This document shows positions 32,601 through 45,135 of a stretch of 64,000 nucleotides of DNA, one piece after another. The stretch lies in NCBI GenBank assembly GCA_947034885.2, contig OX344758.2, positions 23,587,067-23,651,066 on the forward strand. Direction: 5' to 3'. The notes under the pieces were generated by a model, which did no database searches, was not told the DNA's origin, and saw only the letters and a list, made by a program, of their open reading frames with translations. The position numbers and the translations under genes were made by a program. Source of the DNA: Thuidium tamariscinum (taxonomy: Eukaryota; Streptophyta; Bryopsida; Hypnales; Thuidiaceae). The number at the start of each line of letters is the position of its first letter. Within the stretch, counting starts at the first letter, position 1.

Positions 32601-33979
32601 GCACTGATAGTGATTGCATTTGTTTTGTATGTAATAGATGCGTGAGGCAAACAACTTAGCAAACATGTCGGAGGTATGTGGAGCACAAAATCTTCATGTG
32701 CACTGCAGGAGTGAATGTGCTTAGTATTTTGTGAGAAGTACAAGGCACTGTAGTTGTGTATTTGTTATGGGCAGTTGAAGGAATTCTTTTATCATGTTTA
32801 GTGTGATGTGAAAATTGTACTACTCATGAGAGCCAAGGTCTGCAAAATCACCCATGTGAATCCAGGTTGTGCGGAACAAAAGTATTGCAAGGAAATCGGC
32901 TGAGAGCTTTATTGCTTGGAAGGAGCCGCGTACCTCAAATGCACGAGGAATGAATGAAAATCTTGTGGCCCCTAGATCAAGAGGAGCGCGGAAGACGAAA
33001 ATGACGTCAAACTGCTCAACTTCGACAGTAGTGCCGTCAAGTGGGAGGTCATAGTCAAATGACTCAGGTTTCACAATGACTATTACAATTCCTGCTGCAA
33101 TTATAGTCAGTGCTTCAGTTTGACTTGTAAACATCTGTTGCTAAAATGGGTTAGAGCTTGTGGATTTCTTCGTAGTGGGAAAAAAATGGAGGTCGTGAAT
33201 GGTTTCAAGTGAAGATGTTTTGCATTGGACACATTCATGACACGGTCATTGTGTTGTCAGGTAGAGTATAGTAAATGACAATATTGTGAGGGTCTTGTTG
33301 TTGGACTATGGTAACAATTGTTTGAAATTATAGAATGCAATGTTTCTCGAAATGTTGAATCGAAAAGTATGCGACGACAGGGAAGCAAGAAGTGCGCTAG
33401 ATTGTTTTAATGTTTTCTGAATAGGAGAAGAAGTCTTTCATAATTATGAATCGGATTACAACATGTGATGCAAAGTTTATTCACTGTATAATCTTATTTG
33501 TAATAAGGAAGGAGAATAGAAATGGATGCATACGAAGGAGTACTTCGAGGTCTTGTAGTGAAGAGTTTAAATCCTAGGTAGTTCGGAAATGTTTTTGAAT
33601 ACCTGATAGTAGCATTAAAACTAGTGAACAATGGAAATTGAACATAGTGTTAGTTGACGAGAAGTAGTTGTTGACGTTGTGATTATTCAGAGTATGCACC
33701 GGTTGGAACTTTTGCACCTTAGGGGAGACACTTCTACTAAGTATTCTATTGAAATGTCGATGCAATTTGCAGGAAATGTTTACGGAGAAGCAGAGTGTCA
33801 GGTGTTGCAATGAATATTGGTTTCAAAGTGCAGAGAGCATAGGCATTGGAATACAGATAGTAGCTTGAACCTATGAGCAGTTTGCAGAAAATGGCTTCAA
33901 CTTTCTGAAAGAAGTACCTTGCAACATACGTTATTGAAAGTCATGGACATATAATTAACTATTTTTTCTTCTTATGCAG

Positions 33980-36339
33980 GTGTTGGGGCATCTTTGGGAA
34001 GAGGTGGCATATTTCGGAGATCTAACAGGACCTTAGGAAATCATTCCTCAGAGGCAGGTCGATTTGAAGGAAAAAAGGGAGTGGCGGACCCTGGGAAATT
34101 AAGAAGTGAGAGTATTACACCATGAAAAACTCTGATTGTGCACAACTGCAAGCCTAAATGGATGTCGCTTCCTATTATTTGAAATGTGGAGGTCTACTAG
34201 TTTTTTATCTTTTAGAAAAAGAGTGAAATCCTATTGTGAAAAAGTGATTATCATTTTCTATTTTCGTTGATTGCTAACTAATGATAATACCATATTACAT
34301 GCATTGACGGTGTTTTATGTTGTAGTAGCTCGGGCTCCCATGAATGAATCTCGAAGTGAAGAGGAAGAAGATGGTGGACGTCCGTCCGTGCATGTGGAAG
34401 AAAAAAATTCCGAAGCCAATAGAAGAGCTCAAAGAGCTTTTTCATCAAAGACTACGACAAATCGAGAAGAAAGTCATGACATCCGCAGGAGTGCAAAGGA
34501 GTCGATAGTTTCACCGCATGTGCAGACTGCATTGCTTCAGCGAAGTTTAGGAACTGAATCCACACAGAAAGGGCATAGCGTGGATGAAGAGAGTATGCCG
34601 TCTAGAGTGGTAAGCACGTTTGAAGAGGAGGATGAAGATTGGACTAGCAGTGAAACAACCATGCCCGAGCGGCATGAAGATACCGTAAGTGCTACGGAAT
34701 GGAAGAAATGATGCAATGAACGTGGATGTCACTGTTTTCCGTAGGGTTGAATGTGAAGTACTGAGCTGCGCAGTCTAAACTTTCAGTGTCAAGGTTGGTA
34801 TATGAACATACTCTATCTGCTGTGAAATGACCTTCTAGAAGGCTCTCTGCATTAGTATTGATATTAGTATAACATGTTGTGGTTTGTAGGGCCGAAGTGC
34901 ATGTCAGCAGGAAGATGCAAATTACAGGGAAGACATTGTTGAGGAGGAAGATGTCCACGAAAATGACCGCCAGAATGACCAATATGTTCATAGTAGGAGT
35001 GCTCTGGTGGAAAGTGAAGAAGCTGTGGAAGCAGACGACATACTAGAGAAAGCAAGTGAAGAAGATGGTGAGCACAGTAGAGATCTGATTGGTCTAGAAT
35101 TCCAAGACGAGTGTACAAAGGCGCCAAGCACAAGCGAAGCGGGAAAGAGATGGTCAGCGACGACGGAAGGAGGGGCGCCCCCGGAATTTCCTTTTGGTCG
35201 ATGAGTTCACTAGAAAACCATACGGTGCAGGTGTTGGAGAGTGGAGGAAGGAGTTAATGCTCCTATCGAGGGATCTCGATCCAAGCGTGGGTAATATCAA
35301 TCATCATCCAGAGGGGGCTGTATCCCAAATAGCTGAATGGATTCAACACACATGGGAGTACAGTTCACTAATTCGTTTTGAATATGTGAAGGAAGTAGTA
35401 GCTCGAGGTGTGGCATTGAGACGATCAGAGCTGTGGAAGAAAATAAGGAATAATGAAGATAAACCAGAGAAATTGTCAGATCGTTCATGGCGTACATTGC
35501 AGAAGCAATTGGAGAGTCCAGCAACGATAAAAAAGATAGAGAATTGTAGCAGAGCGAATGGAAGTAGAGTGAACTTTGGCAGAACGGGGCCTTCAGGAGA
35601 AGTGGGCGTGAGGGAAAGGTTGAGGAAATTGCTTCGTCGTTCACCAGATCCAGAGGAGATTAATTACGAAATGGCATGTAATAAAGGCTACGGTGGGCGC
35701 ACTAGAACGAACAAAGAAACTTCGAATGTCATGCATGGGAGTGCAAATAAAGAAGTACTTGCTATAGGGATGAAGCACAAAAAAGGAAACGCTGGTAGTT
35801 CTGGAAGTGCTCGAAGTGCAGAGAGTAGAGGGCATGAAGACAGAGAAGAGGATCTTGAGGGAATGGATTCACAATAACAAATAGGTGGTCGAAGTGTTCA
35901 CAGAATTGTTGGAGGAGTTGTTCCTACTCTTGCAGAAGAGCAAATTCTACAGCATCCGGTAGTGTTGAAGATGATGCAACGGTTGGAGGCATTGGAAAAA
36001 CAGCATACAACATCCATTACGGACCAGAGCAACGTTGATGTTGATGTACAAAGAGGATGTGGAAGGCAAGATGTTTTTCATGAAGTAGAGGTAATTGAAC
36101 AGCTTTTGTATTGTTCAGCAACTCTCTAATAGAGTGTGTGACCACAAACAGAAGTTATGTAGAAGAAAATCATATTTGTCATGTGATTCGTCTCTTAGTT
36201 TTGTTGGACATGAAGATTTGAAAAATTATACAGTTGTATATATGCATTTCTGCAGGAAGATGGAGAGGACGAAGGTCCTCAAAAAGCACAGTCCCCTCGC
36301 ATACTTGAGCGCAGCAAGAGAAGACGAATAGAAGACTAA
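33980..36339 (+). pseudogene. CACTA TNPA-like / Transposase_24 gene, multi-exon, with frameshift and nonsense
   Basis: Proposed exons are 33,980-34,105 (VGASLGRGGIFRRSNRTLG), 34,326-34,684 (MNESRSEEEEDGG..., donor ACC|GTAAGTGC), 34,890-36,090 (acceptor TTTGTAG, donor GAG|GTAATT) and 36,256-36,339 (EDGEDEGPQ ... SKRRRIED stop). Splice phases join for the last three. The large exon shifts frame near 35,190, before VDEFTRKPYG, and has a TAA at 35,875-35,877 after MDSQ; coding-like sequence (GGRSVHRIVGGVVPTLAEEQ) continues in the same frame. The core (WIQHTWEYSSLIRFEYVKEV, RSWRTLQKQLESPA, GVRERLRKLLRRSPDPEEI) resembles plant Transposase_24, the second protein of CACTA elements, thought to bind subterminal repeats. 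The family call is by pattern memory. Confidence 0.65.
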
Positions 36340-37117
36340 TAATGAAATTGACTTGTGAAATGTGATACGGAGTGGAGGACAGGATTAAACAGAGAAGGCA
36401 AGGGTTCAAGTAAGTATTGTCCAAGGCAGAGGACTTCAATGGAGCAGTTTGTCCAATGTGTGGCGCCTACTGAGGAGGTATACAGATGAGGTGTAGGAAG
36501 GCAGGAGAGTCAGATGGAATCTAAACTAACGAGTACGTGATGTACATGGTAGTCATAAAAATAAGGTGAATTGCAATACTGGAACAGTGAAGGTTGAATT
36601 TCAGGGTATGCAGCAAATAGCTTGAAAACAGTTGTCGTCCTATAGTAGTTGATAGGGAAAGTAATTTTACAGTCATGCATGTATGCAAATTAAGTTGTAT
36701 ATGTAGCCTACCATGAAGTTGAATGTGTTGTTTGATGTGCGGTCATAGTGTCATTTTGTATGACATGGCTGCATATTATTATAATTAAAGTGTGCTGGCA
36801 TTTGGAATTCCATATTGTTCAGGAAGAAGTCTTCAAGTTATTTTGAAATGACAAATGGAAGATAGGGTGTGTGACGATGGCATGGAAGTGCAGTGTTTTG
36901 ACTGATTACAGTGGTTAGTGCCTCCAGTAGCATAGAATTGAGAAGCATGAACAACAGTTTAAGGAAACGAACTATGAAATTGTAATGAAAATGTGTAAGA
37001 TTTTCTGGAAGCTAAATTGTTCAGAATTTATGATGACTACTTCATTTTGTGAAGCAAAAAAAGGTCTACCAAATTTCATGAATGACAAGTTGTTGACAAA
37101 GAAATGGTAGGAAATTA
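36340..37117. other. CACTA 3' non-coding region
   Basis: It is AT-rich between the TNPA-like gene and the right end. No ORF of note is present. Confidence 0.45.
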
Positions 37118-37290
37118 ACAACATTTTCTCAACTATAGTGTGGAACCCTCGAAGTAAACAAGGTCGAATTGACATAAAGTTGACAGATTTCTGTCAACTA
37201 GTCGTCCGAATCAACCCCTCCGAATTGATAGAGGAGTTGACAAAAATCTGTCAAATTTATGTCATTTAAACTACAATGTCCCTTGTAGTG
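37118..37290 (-). repeat. CACTA right terminal and subterminal repeats
   Basis: CACTACAAGGGACATTG is the inward reading from 37,290. Two inverted subterminal units sharing GACATAAA(G/T)TTGACAGA lie about 60 bp apart. A 3-bp target duplication cannot be tested without the left end. Confidence 0.65.
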
Positions 37291-40200
37291 TTTGAGATGT
37301 TTGAGGTATAATTAAATTAGTTGAACCACAAATAATTCAGACTGGTATTCGAACTGGTTTCCCACAACCACTCTTGAAATTTTACCAAAATTTTTAAGTC
37401 AAATGATAATTCCTACTTGATTCTCACGTATTGAAGACACTTGACCTAGAGTTTTGAATTTTTTGATATATTTGTATATTCAATATATTGAATTTAACAA
37501 TTCATTATATTTGACATGTATAAAGAAAAAGAAAAAAATCCTAATTATTCACACATTTTAATCCATATAGGCGAGTAGCCTACATTCTACAATCAAACTT
37601 TATAATCTTTTCCTTCATAATTCCATAGGAACATGTGTAATGTAAACTAAAAAATTAGTATAAATTCCACCCAAACAAAGTTTATAAAAGATTAAAACAT
37701 GTGGATTTCTAACAAAGGGAATAGGAAAAAACTATAAATTTTGATAAATACTTAGATATGCACACAATATCTCTTTGAATTCTTCAATAGTTAAATAATT
37801 GAATGTCAAAGTCTTCTTAAACTTGTATTGATTATGATGGTACAAGATACATGCAATATTGCAATGATTTTCAATTATTTGCAATTGAGTACATGTTTTC
37901 TTTGAAAGACAAACCTTATATTTATTTGAAGAAATGAAAAGTTATTTTATGAACAAGTACACAAATTTGAAGCACAAAATTATATATGAAATTAGGAATT
38001 CTGAGACTATTGCAAGATACCAATCCTTCACTATACTAAGCCATCATTGGAAATAAAAGGTAGGTATTGAAATACTAAATAGTTTACTTCAAAAAATCTT
38101 CTTTCTTTTTAGATGTGTAGGATAAAATGAATAACTCAGTAATTTGCACATCATTGCTTAAATGAATTACTAGAGGAGAATTTGAAATGAATTGCAATCA
38201 AACTTCATCAAATTATTGTTCACCTTCTTGAAAACAACTTAAACAAGTGAAGTATGATTACATTCCAAACCAAAAAACAATGTTTTTTGGAGGAAATATA
38301 ACAAAAATGGCATAGATATAGAAATGACAAAATTGTGCAATGAAATATTTATATTTCAAAAAATTGCCACTCATATATTTGATATTCCTACTTTCCTATA
38401 CTATACAATGTATTTTGATAAAAATTGCAAAATGCATGACTATTCTTTACTAAAATCCTAATACTATGCTTGATTGCTAGCATAGGTTATCCGCCAAGTA
38501 ATGAAAATTACATATTATAAATAAACTTTTTAACCATATAGTCATAAGTTATGAGAATTGATGGGCCTTAAAGCAACTTCTTTGGCATATGTGCAAAACT
38601 TTCAAAGAAAAACAAAATTTTATTTGTGGTGAGGTGAATAAAATTTTTATGTTGCTCAAAAATGAAATTTAGGGCTTTAGGAGTTTAAAGTGAAACAAAA
38701 AAATATAAACCTAAATATATGATTTAATGTTAAATTTAATACTTGTTAAAATAAACCACTTGAAATTCAAAATTACCATGGTTAAATTTTAGATAATACT
38801 ATTTCAAATATAACACTAAAGACCATTATTAGTGTAGTGATTGATTTAAGCTCCAATGTCCAATTTTGATTTAATATATTAATTACAAAACCTTTTTACA
38901 TTCACAATGTTTTTAATTATTATTTTTCAGTAAAGTTAAGGTCTTGATACCTATAAATATTACATCATTATAGCAAGATCAAGTCATTTATACAATTATC
39001 ATATCTATATCTATAGATATGATATGGGTTAGACATTGATTCTAAAATAGTTGGAATTGAATGAATCAACTATACACTCCTTTGCAATAAGACTTTTAAA
39101 TTTTTATTGTTCTTTTTCCTATTTGCATGATCATTCAAGTTGTCCTCAATTTATAAGATCTTAATTCCATCTATCTAACAAAGCAAATAAAATCTAATTT
39201 TCATCCTAATTTGAAATTTTCAATGTTTTTTGTAAAGAATATTTGACCCATTCAATAACGTCTAGTGTAAAACACTTATCAAGGCCTAATACCAAAATAA
39301 TTAGCAAAAAATGAGTTAGTTTTTGAACCAACAAGTGCATTTTTGATTGTCATAGTAACTTTAAAAATCATCCAAAAGTGTATCCTTACTGAGTTAAAAA
39401 CACATTATTTATATCATTCAAAAACCATATTTTTTAGAAAAAGAATGATTTCTATAGTCTAAAAATTGCATTGTAGTTAACAATTCTTTTAAACCAATCA
39501 ACACTTGTAGTTGGTGCTTGCTTTGCTACTCAAACATGATAATTTTTTGTTTATTATAATATTATTATATTATCATTTTCAAAATGATTTATTTAATTGA
39601 ACCATCCATCCATCCATTCAAAAATCAACTTTTTTTTTGGTTGCTTTGACATTTAACAAAAAAAGATCTATTTTGTAAATAGATTGTCCATCACCTTCTT
39701 ACTATGCATTACTTTGGAAAAAACCAACTGATTGATTGTTTTACAATTGATGTCTCATCTAGAGTAAACACTCCAATAACTACTTAAATCCAATTACAAC
39801 ACATGGAATTTTCCAACCACACAATCACTACACAAGTCACCAAACATTTATTTCTTCCCATTGTGTAGGGCAATTTAAGTAAACTTATCAATGTTTTTTT
39901 TGTTCTATACATAGGTGAATTTTGTTTTCAAGATTCTCTAATAAGAAAAATGAATTGGTTTGTTTGTTTGTTTGGGGGGGGGATTTTTTATAAGAATTCT
40001 TGAAGATTTGAAAATTTGAAGATTAGAAATTAGTGAAGGGAAACCCAATTTCACTATTTGTTGTGGAATACAATTCTAATTTTAAAATTTTAAATTATTT
40101 TAAATTTTAAAAAAATTCTCTTAATCCACTCCAAACAAAAATCACCAAAAACTATTGCAAAATGAAGAAGTTTGGTAATTGTATATATAATTATATGTTT

Positions 40201-40459
40201 AGGTTTTCACTTTAGATCATACTTTAGTTACTAGGATAAAATTTTAAAATAGCTTGAGGTTGTTTGATTTGAAAATGAATCATTTCAAGTATCAATTCCT
40301 ATTTCTAGTCGATTTTTTTTAATACACGGACAAATGAAGTGGAATTTGAGAACATAAATATAAGTGAAATTCTCACCAATTAGTTGTGTCTCAGCTGGGA
40401 CCACATAATAGAGGAACTGTGTGATGTGGAGGGGAAGGGTGCGGGCCCAAACATAATGA
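37291..40459. other. AT-rich intergenic sequence
   Basis: No gene is found. A CACTACACTAATAATGG-type terminus (read from 38,839 inward on the minus strand) resembles the MITE at 40,928-41,265, but no clear partner end is seen. About 38,595-38,690 resembles part of the hAT-1 3' region. Confidence 0.4.
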
Positions 40460-40800
40460 GTTTATTGTTGTTGTTGTTTTTTGTTTTTTTAAACAAATGA
40501 AATTCCATTGCGACAACTCTCATTCTCACTTCCGCCTTTAACCTTCAAACCGCCTTCAAACCTAGTTGGGTTTCTCCCGGTTCAATCTAGTTTGGCCAAA
40601 AGATCCATTTGGATGTAATTAAATCCCGTTGACAATGAAAGCAGGTAGACAAGAGGTTCAGGCCATGAGTACAACAGATGGTGAAGTTTAAACCTAGAAG
40701 TTGCATGTCCAATTACTCTAATCATTAGATGAAGGTTGGGTGTTTTTCTTCCCCCCTTGTATGGGTTTCTCCAATCATCAGACAACGGTGGACTTGGGGG
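40460..40800 (-). mobile_element. Possible tRNA-derived SINE
   Basis: On the minus strand, 'gattagagtaattggacatg' followed by 'aggtttaaacttc' resembles the A-box to B-box region of tRNA-derived plant SINEs. The element would end in an A-rich (AAC)n tail at 40,460-40,497. No target duplication was found, and the box matches are loose. Confidence 0.3.
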
Positions 40801-40814
40801 GCCTCATTCGTGTT

Positions 40815-40848
40815 TTTTATTTTTATTTTTATTTTTATTTTTTAAATA
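40815..40848. repeat. (TTTTA)n microsatellite
   Basis: About six TTTTA/ATTTT units in a row. Confidence 0.8.
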
Positions 40849-40927
40849 GACAAAAAAAACACTCAAAAGGAAATATCTATTGTTTTCGTCCACATGCAGT
40901 GACTGGATTATGACTTACTTACAAGTA

Positions 40928-41265
40928 CAGTACACTAATGATGGTATTTAGTATTGGCAATACTAGTTACGAAGCACAACACTAAATGTCAACATCTTGT
41001 TAATGTTACTTACACTATATGTCAACATAGATACTATTTGTCAATTACTATAAATTTTTGAGATAATTTTTCTTACTAGATGACATTTAGTATTAGATAT
41101 TGTTACATCAAATTTAAATGAAATTTTTTTTTAATCAAATATACAAATTAATGAGGTGATGAACAGAACACTAAATATAAACTAGTTGACATTTAGAGTA
41201 GATATGGTAAAAATTCAAGTAACACTATTAACAACATAATACGAAATACCATCATTAGTGTAGTG
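40928..41265. mobile_element. Foldback MITE, about 340 bp, CACTA-like ends
   Basis: The left end reads CAGTACACTAATGATGG and the right end, inward, CACTACACTAATGATGG. The inverted match continues through TATTT(A/C)GTATT. Inner segments (AACTAGTTGACATTTAG-like versus CTAAATGTCAAC) are also inverted. There is no ORF. The end sequence suggests a non-autonomous CACTA derivative, but 3-bp flanks do not match clearly. Confidence 0.65.
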
Positions 41266-42239
41266 GCCTCCATGTAATTGCCATCCATTTTCAAAATTGT
41301 AGTTATATGTCCACAAAATCCATTAGATCACATACATCTACTTTTGAATCAATGGATCTTGTGCTATTCAAATCCTTAAAAACAAATTAAAATTAACTAA
41401 TACATTGAGACAAAAAATTAATCATTGAAATAAGATATTTAACTTGAGTACAATCATCCTTTGGGTGAATCCAATAAATTGATAAAGTTTAATTACGACA
41501 ACTTCAAAAAGATAATTACCTTGTGGCATCTGAACTAAAATATTGTTGTTGAGATGTAAATTAAACAATGTTTATAATTTCAAAATTTTAATAATTTTGA
41601 TGTACAAATCTAGAAATTCTATAATTTACTCCATACTAAAGACACGTGATTGAAGTTATTTTCGAAAACAATATCCATACATTTTTAATGACACAAGAAA
41701 AGATATATCAAGTAGAAATGCTTGAAGTTTAATTGCACATGCTCAAGTTACATTGACCTTGAAAATCATCCTCATCATTCCTAATTGAATTAATGTTGAA
41801 AAGGCAGACCTATAACCAAATTTTTTTTTGTAAAAATTTCAAATTGAAATTGTCATAAATTTTTTTAAATAACTCTATTTTATATTAAATATAAAATAAT
41901 TGTGAAAATTGTGAAAATTTTACAGCAATTGCATATAACAATGTTGAATATTAAGATGTAAGCCATATTTCTATCTCTTCTCATTTTATTATACTTCATA
42001 CTAAAAAAATCACAGTAACCTATGTGATATTACATTTTAAAATTTTAGAAGTACATTTTTCAAATCATTTATCTTCCATAATAATCAAGAACATTATTGG
42101 TTTATGATTTGTTTAGTGAGTGACTAGTAAATAAAATATAATTAGACCCATTTCAACTTTAGAGTACATATTTCTATTTGGGTGTTTTTTTGGAGGGGGC
42201 TTTGGTGCCTAATTTACCGGCCTTCTTGTATTTTTAGCT
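41266..42239. other. AT-rich spacer
   Basis: I see nothing but A/T-rich sequence up to the hAT-2 target site. Confidence 0.4.
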
Positions 42240-42247
42240 TTTGTGGG
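42240..42247. repeat. hAT-2 left target-site duplication
   Basis: TTTGTGGG, identical to 51,578-51,585. Confidence 0.9.
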
Positions 42248-42765
42248 CAGGGTTGTGCGGACGTCCTGACGTCCACGTCCGCGTTCGGACGTCTAGCATC
42301 CAGCGTCCGGCACCCCACGGACGTCCTGTGACATTTCATTTTTCGTAATTTACCTGTCTTTGATAAAAAATTTCTTCCGCCAGGTAAAAACAGAGGCGGA
42401 CGGCCTTGCTTTTCGCTGGCCGTCTGCCCTGACCGTCGGCGTCGGAGCTCCCGTCCAACTGACCGTCCGCCCCAACTGCCAACATCCGACTTGTCGTCCA
42501 CCATTCCGCCACATCTAGCGGCCCACACTGTCCGAATTGGAGTGCGTCACTACGTTCGCTGTTCTCGACGACTGGACTGCGGTCACGATGCGCGTCCGCG
42601 GCAACTGCGTCTTGCTGTCCGCTCTGATTGGCGGCGTCCACCACGACCGCGATCCCGTCCGCCGCAACTGCATCTTGCAGTCCGCTCCTACCGACCGCGT
42701 CCGCCACACGTCCGTGATGGCATCTGCCGCGACTAGAACTCACCGTTCACATCGACCCTGATGAG
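42248..42765. repeat. hAT-2 left GC-rich subterminal module
   Basis: It is dense in (C/T)GTCCGC(C/A) motifs. ORFs here are Arg/Ser-rich reading of the repeats and are not genes. Confidence 0.75.
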
Positions 42766-43384
42766 AATGTGTGGAAAAAAAATTTAAAACTTTTCACCGT
42801 GTAAGGTAACAAGTCAATAAATTGATCATTTAAGAGCTGAAACTGAATTTTGGGGAGGTGAAACGTCTTAAAATATTTTCCAGTAAACTACCTTTGAAAG
42901 ACAAGTGGAATTGGCATCTAACCCAAGTTGTTTCATATTTTTTGAAGTTTTGTGGAATTAGTTATGAATTTTTGAAGTTGAAACGGCATAGGGCTTTGAA
43001 AACGCCAACCCCCTACAATGTACACCCTTTGTACATTGCTGAAGGCTACAAAAAGAAATATGTACAAGTAGTGTACAATTGAGAAAGTGGGCGATTTTAG
43101 GCACATTGAACTTGCAATTGGTGGGGAAATTCACAATAAAATTTTGGAACAATGTACTTGATTACTTGAACAAGTTAACAAAAAGATCGACAAGTTGGTT
43201 TTCTTAAAAAAATTAATGATGAAGATTTTGATTTTCAACATTCCTTTGTGGACAAGTATTTAGTATTTTGAAGTGCATTTGGGGGGTCCTTTTGAAGTTA
43301 ATGACATTTTTGAATCACGATTTGTTCATGTCATGATTTTAATTAAAATTGCCATGAATTTTTCAGGGCCCCGCAAAAGGAATT

Positions 43385-44765
43385 TTGTCGTTTGTAACTA
43401 ATGCCCTTTGGGGCATTAGTCACATTAGTCACAATTTAGTATATTTGCCACAACTTTTGCATGGGCAATTGAAATATTCTAAATTTTTTTATACATGCTT
43501 GGCATAATGTCAGACAGCTACTTGCAAATTTTCAAAAGCAAAGGACACTTTTAAAATTTTGTGCAATTTTTTGATGATTTTGACTTACAACCCAAAAAGA
43601 AATAAAATTTGAAGTCACTTCTCCAACTTCGAATGTCAATATGTTTCATTAGGATGCATTGGAAGTATTTGGAGATTTTCAAAAAATATTGAAATAGAAA
43701 AGGCTAGAAATTTGGGAGATATGTTCAATTGTGACTAATGTGACTAATGCTCTTTGGGGCATTAGTCACATTAGTCACAATTTAGTATATTTTCCACAAC
43801 TTTTGCATGGGAAACTAAAATTTTCTAGATTTTTTTATACATGCTTGGCATGATGTAGGACACCTACTTGCAAATTTTCAAAAGCAAAGGACACTTTTAG
43901 AATTTTGTGCAATTTTTTGATGGTTTTGACTTACAACCCAAAAAGAAATAAAATTCAAGGTCACTTGTCCAACTTCAAATGTCAATATACTCCATTCGGA
44001 TGCATTGCAAGTATTTGGGGATTTGCAGGAAAAATTGAAATTGAGAAGGATAGGAATTTGGGAGATATGTTCAATTGTGACTAATGTGACTAATGCCCTT
44101 TGGGGCATTAGTCATATTAGTTACAATTTAGTATATTTGCCACAACTTTTGCATGGGCAATTGAAATTTTCTAAATTTTTTTATACATGCTTGGCATGAT
44201 GTAGGACACCTACTTGCAAATTTTCAAAAGCAAAGAACACTTTTAGAATTTTGAGCAATTTTTTGATGGTTTTGACTTACAACCCAAAAAGAAATAAAAT
44301 TTGAAGTCACTTGTCCAACTTCGAATGTCAATATGCTTCATTAGGATGCATTGGAAGTATTTGGAGATTTTCAAAAAAAATTGAAATAGAAAAGGCTAGA
44401 TATTTGGGAGATATGTTCAATTGTGACTAATGTGACTAATGCTCTTTGGGGCATTAGTCACATTAGTCACAATTTAGTATATTTTCCACAACTTTTGCAT
44501 GGGCCATTGAAATTTTCTAAATTTTTTTACACATGCTTGGCATGATGTGGTACACGTACTCGCAAATTTTCAAAAGCAAAGGACGCTTTTAGAATTTTGT
44601 GCAATTTTTTGATGGATTTGGCTTACAACCCGAAAAGAAATAAAATTCGAGGTCACTTGTCCAATTTCAAATGTCAATGTTCTCCATTTGGATGCATTGG
44701 AAGTATTTGGGGATTTTCAAGAAAAATTGAAATTGAAAAGGATAGGAATTTGGGAGATATGTTCA
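43385..44765. repeat. hAT-2 left arm: four units of a 344-bp tandem repeat with a palindrome
   Basis: Palindromes centre near 43,416 (partial), 43,757, 44,101 and 44,444. Each has GTGACTAATGTGACTAATG on one side, a C/T-rich and TTT loop, and the reverse complement on the other. Between them are 'ttttgcatgggcaattgaa' and 'gacttacaacccaaaaagaa' landmarks. The last unit runs into the GC module. Confidence 0.9.
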
Positions 44766-45035
44766 ATCGTTGGACCTCCGGCGTCCGCCTCTGGTCGTCC
44801 GACGACAGGCTCGTCCGCCTCGGAAATCGTCGGCCGGACCTGTCGTCCAACAGCCCCGCCGTGCATCCACCCTTCCGATGTCCCCATCCACCCTGCCACT
44901 GCCCAGCGTCCGCCTTGCCGACTTCGCTGTCCGCCCTTCGGCCCTGCCCGTCCGCCTTGATGACTGAGTGGGCGTCCGACAAAGGCATCCGCCCTGCCGA
45001 CCCACTAACCTCCGCCGAAGACCACTCAGATTTCA
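44766..45035. repeat. hAT-2 inner GC-rich module, left arm
   Basis: A GTCCGCC-rich block that is the inverted counterpart of 48,330-48,605 (shared 'cctgtcgtcc', 'gaaatcgtcggccggacc' and similar pieces). Confidence 0.8.
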
Positions 45036-45135
45036 AGTCCAAATTCAACATTGGATTCTACAAGTGAAAAACTTGACATTGGATTCCACAAGTCCAAACT
45101 CAACATTGGGTTCCCCAGAAGTCATATTTAAAGCT

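Larger units (their letters stand above)
25179..33979. other. CACTA interior, about 8.8 kb without a recognised gene
   Basis: No ORF exceeds 120 codons and none shows a familiar domain. Composition is more balanced around 28.4-30.7 kb than in the flanks. Two short minus-strand pieces have plausible splice borders (25,690-25,783 and 26,626-26,697) and may be further TNP2 5' exons. I cannot identify the rest; it separates two divergently oriented transposase genes. Confidence 0.4.
24127..37290. mobile_element. CACTA (En/Spm) transposon, left part missing, at least 13.2 kb
   Basis: The right terminus reads inward CACTACAAGG (37,290 going down), the classical CACTA end. Subterminal inverted motifs TTGACA...CTGTCAA lie at 37,170-37,265. 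A second CACTATAG motif lies at 37,130-37,140. TNP2-like exons (minus) and a TNPA-like gene (plus) lie within. The left end and the TNP2 catalytic exons are absent because of the copia nest at its left border. Confidence 0.7.

Noticed and set aside
38031-38839. A second CACTA-type MITE from 'cactatactaagcc' to the terminus at 38,839
   Set aside because: The two ends match only loosely and internal inverted structure is not evident.
44597-45067. ORFs of up to 156 codons through the GC module of hAT-2
   Set aside because: The frame reads repeat spacer then GTCCGCC repeat, and both strands are open. Mirror ORFs occur in the inverted arm.
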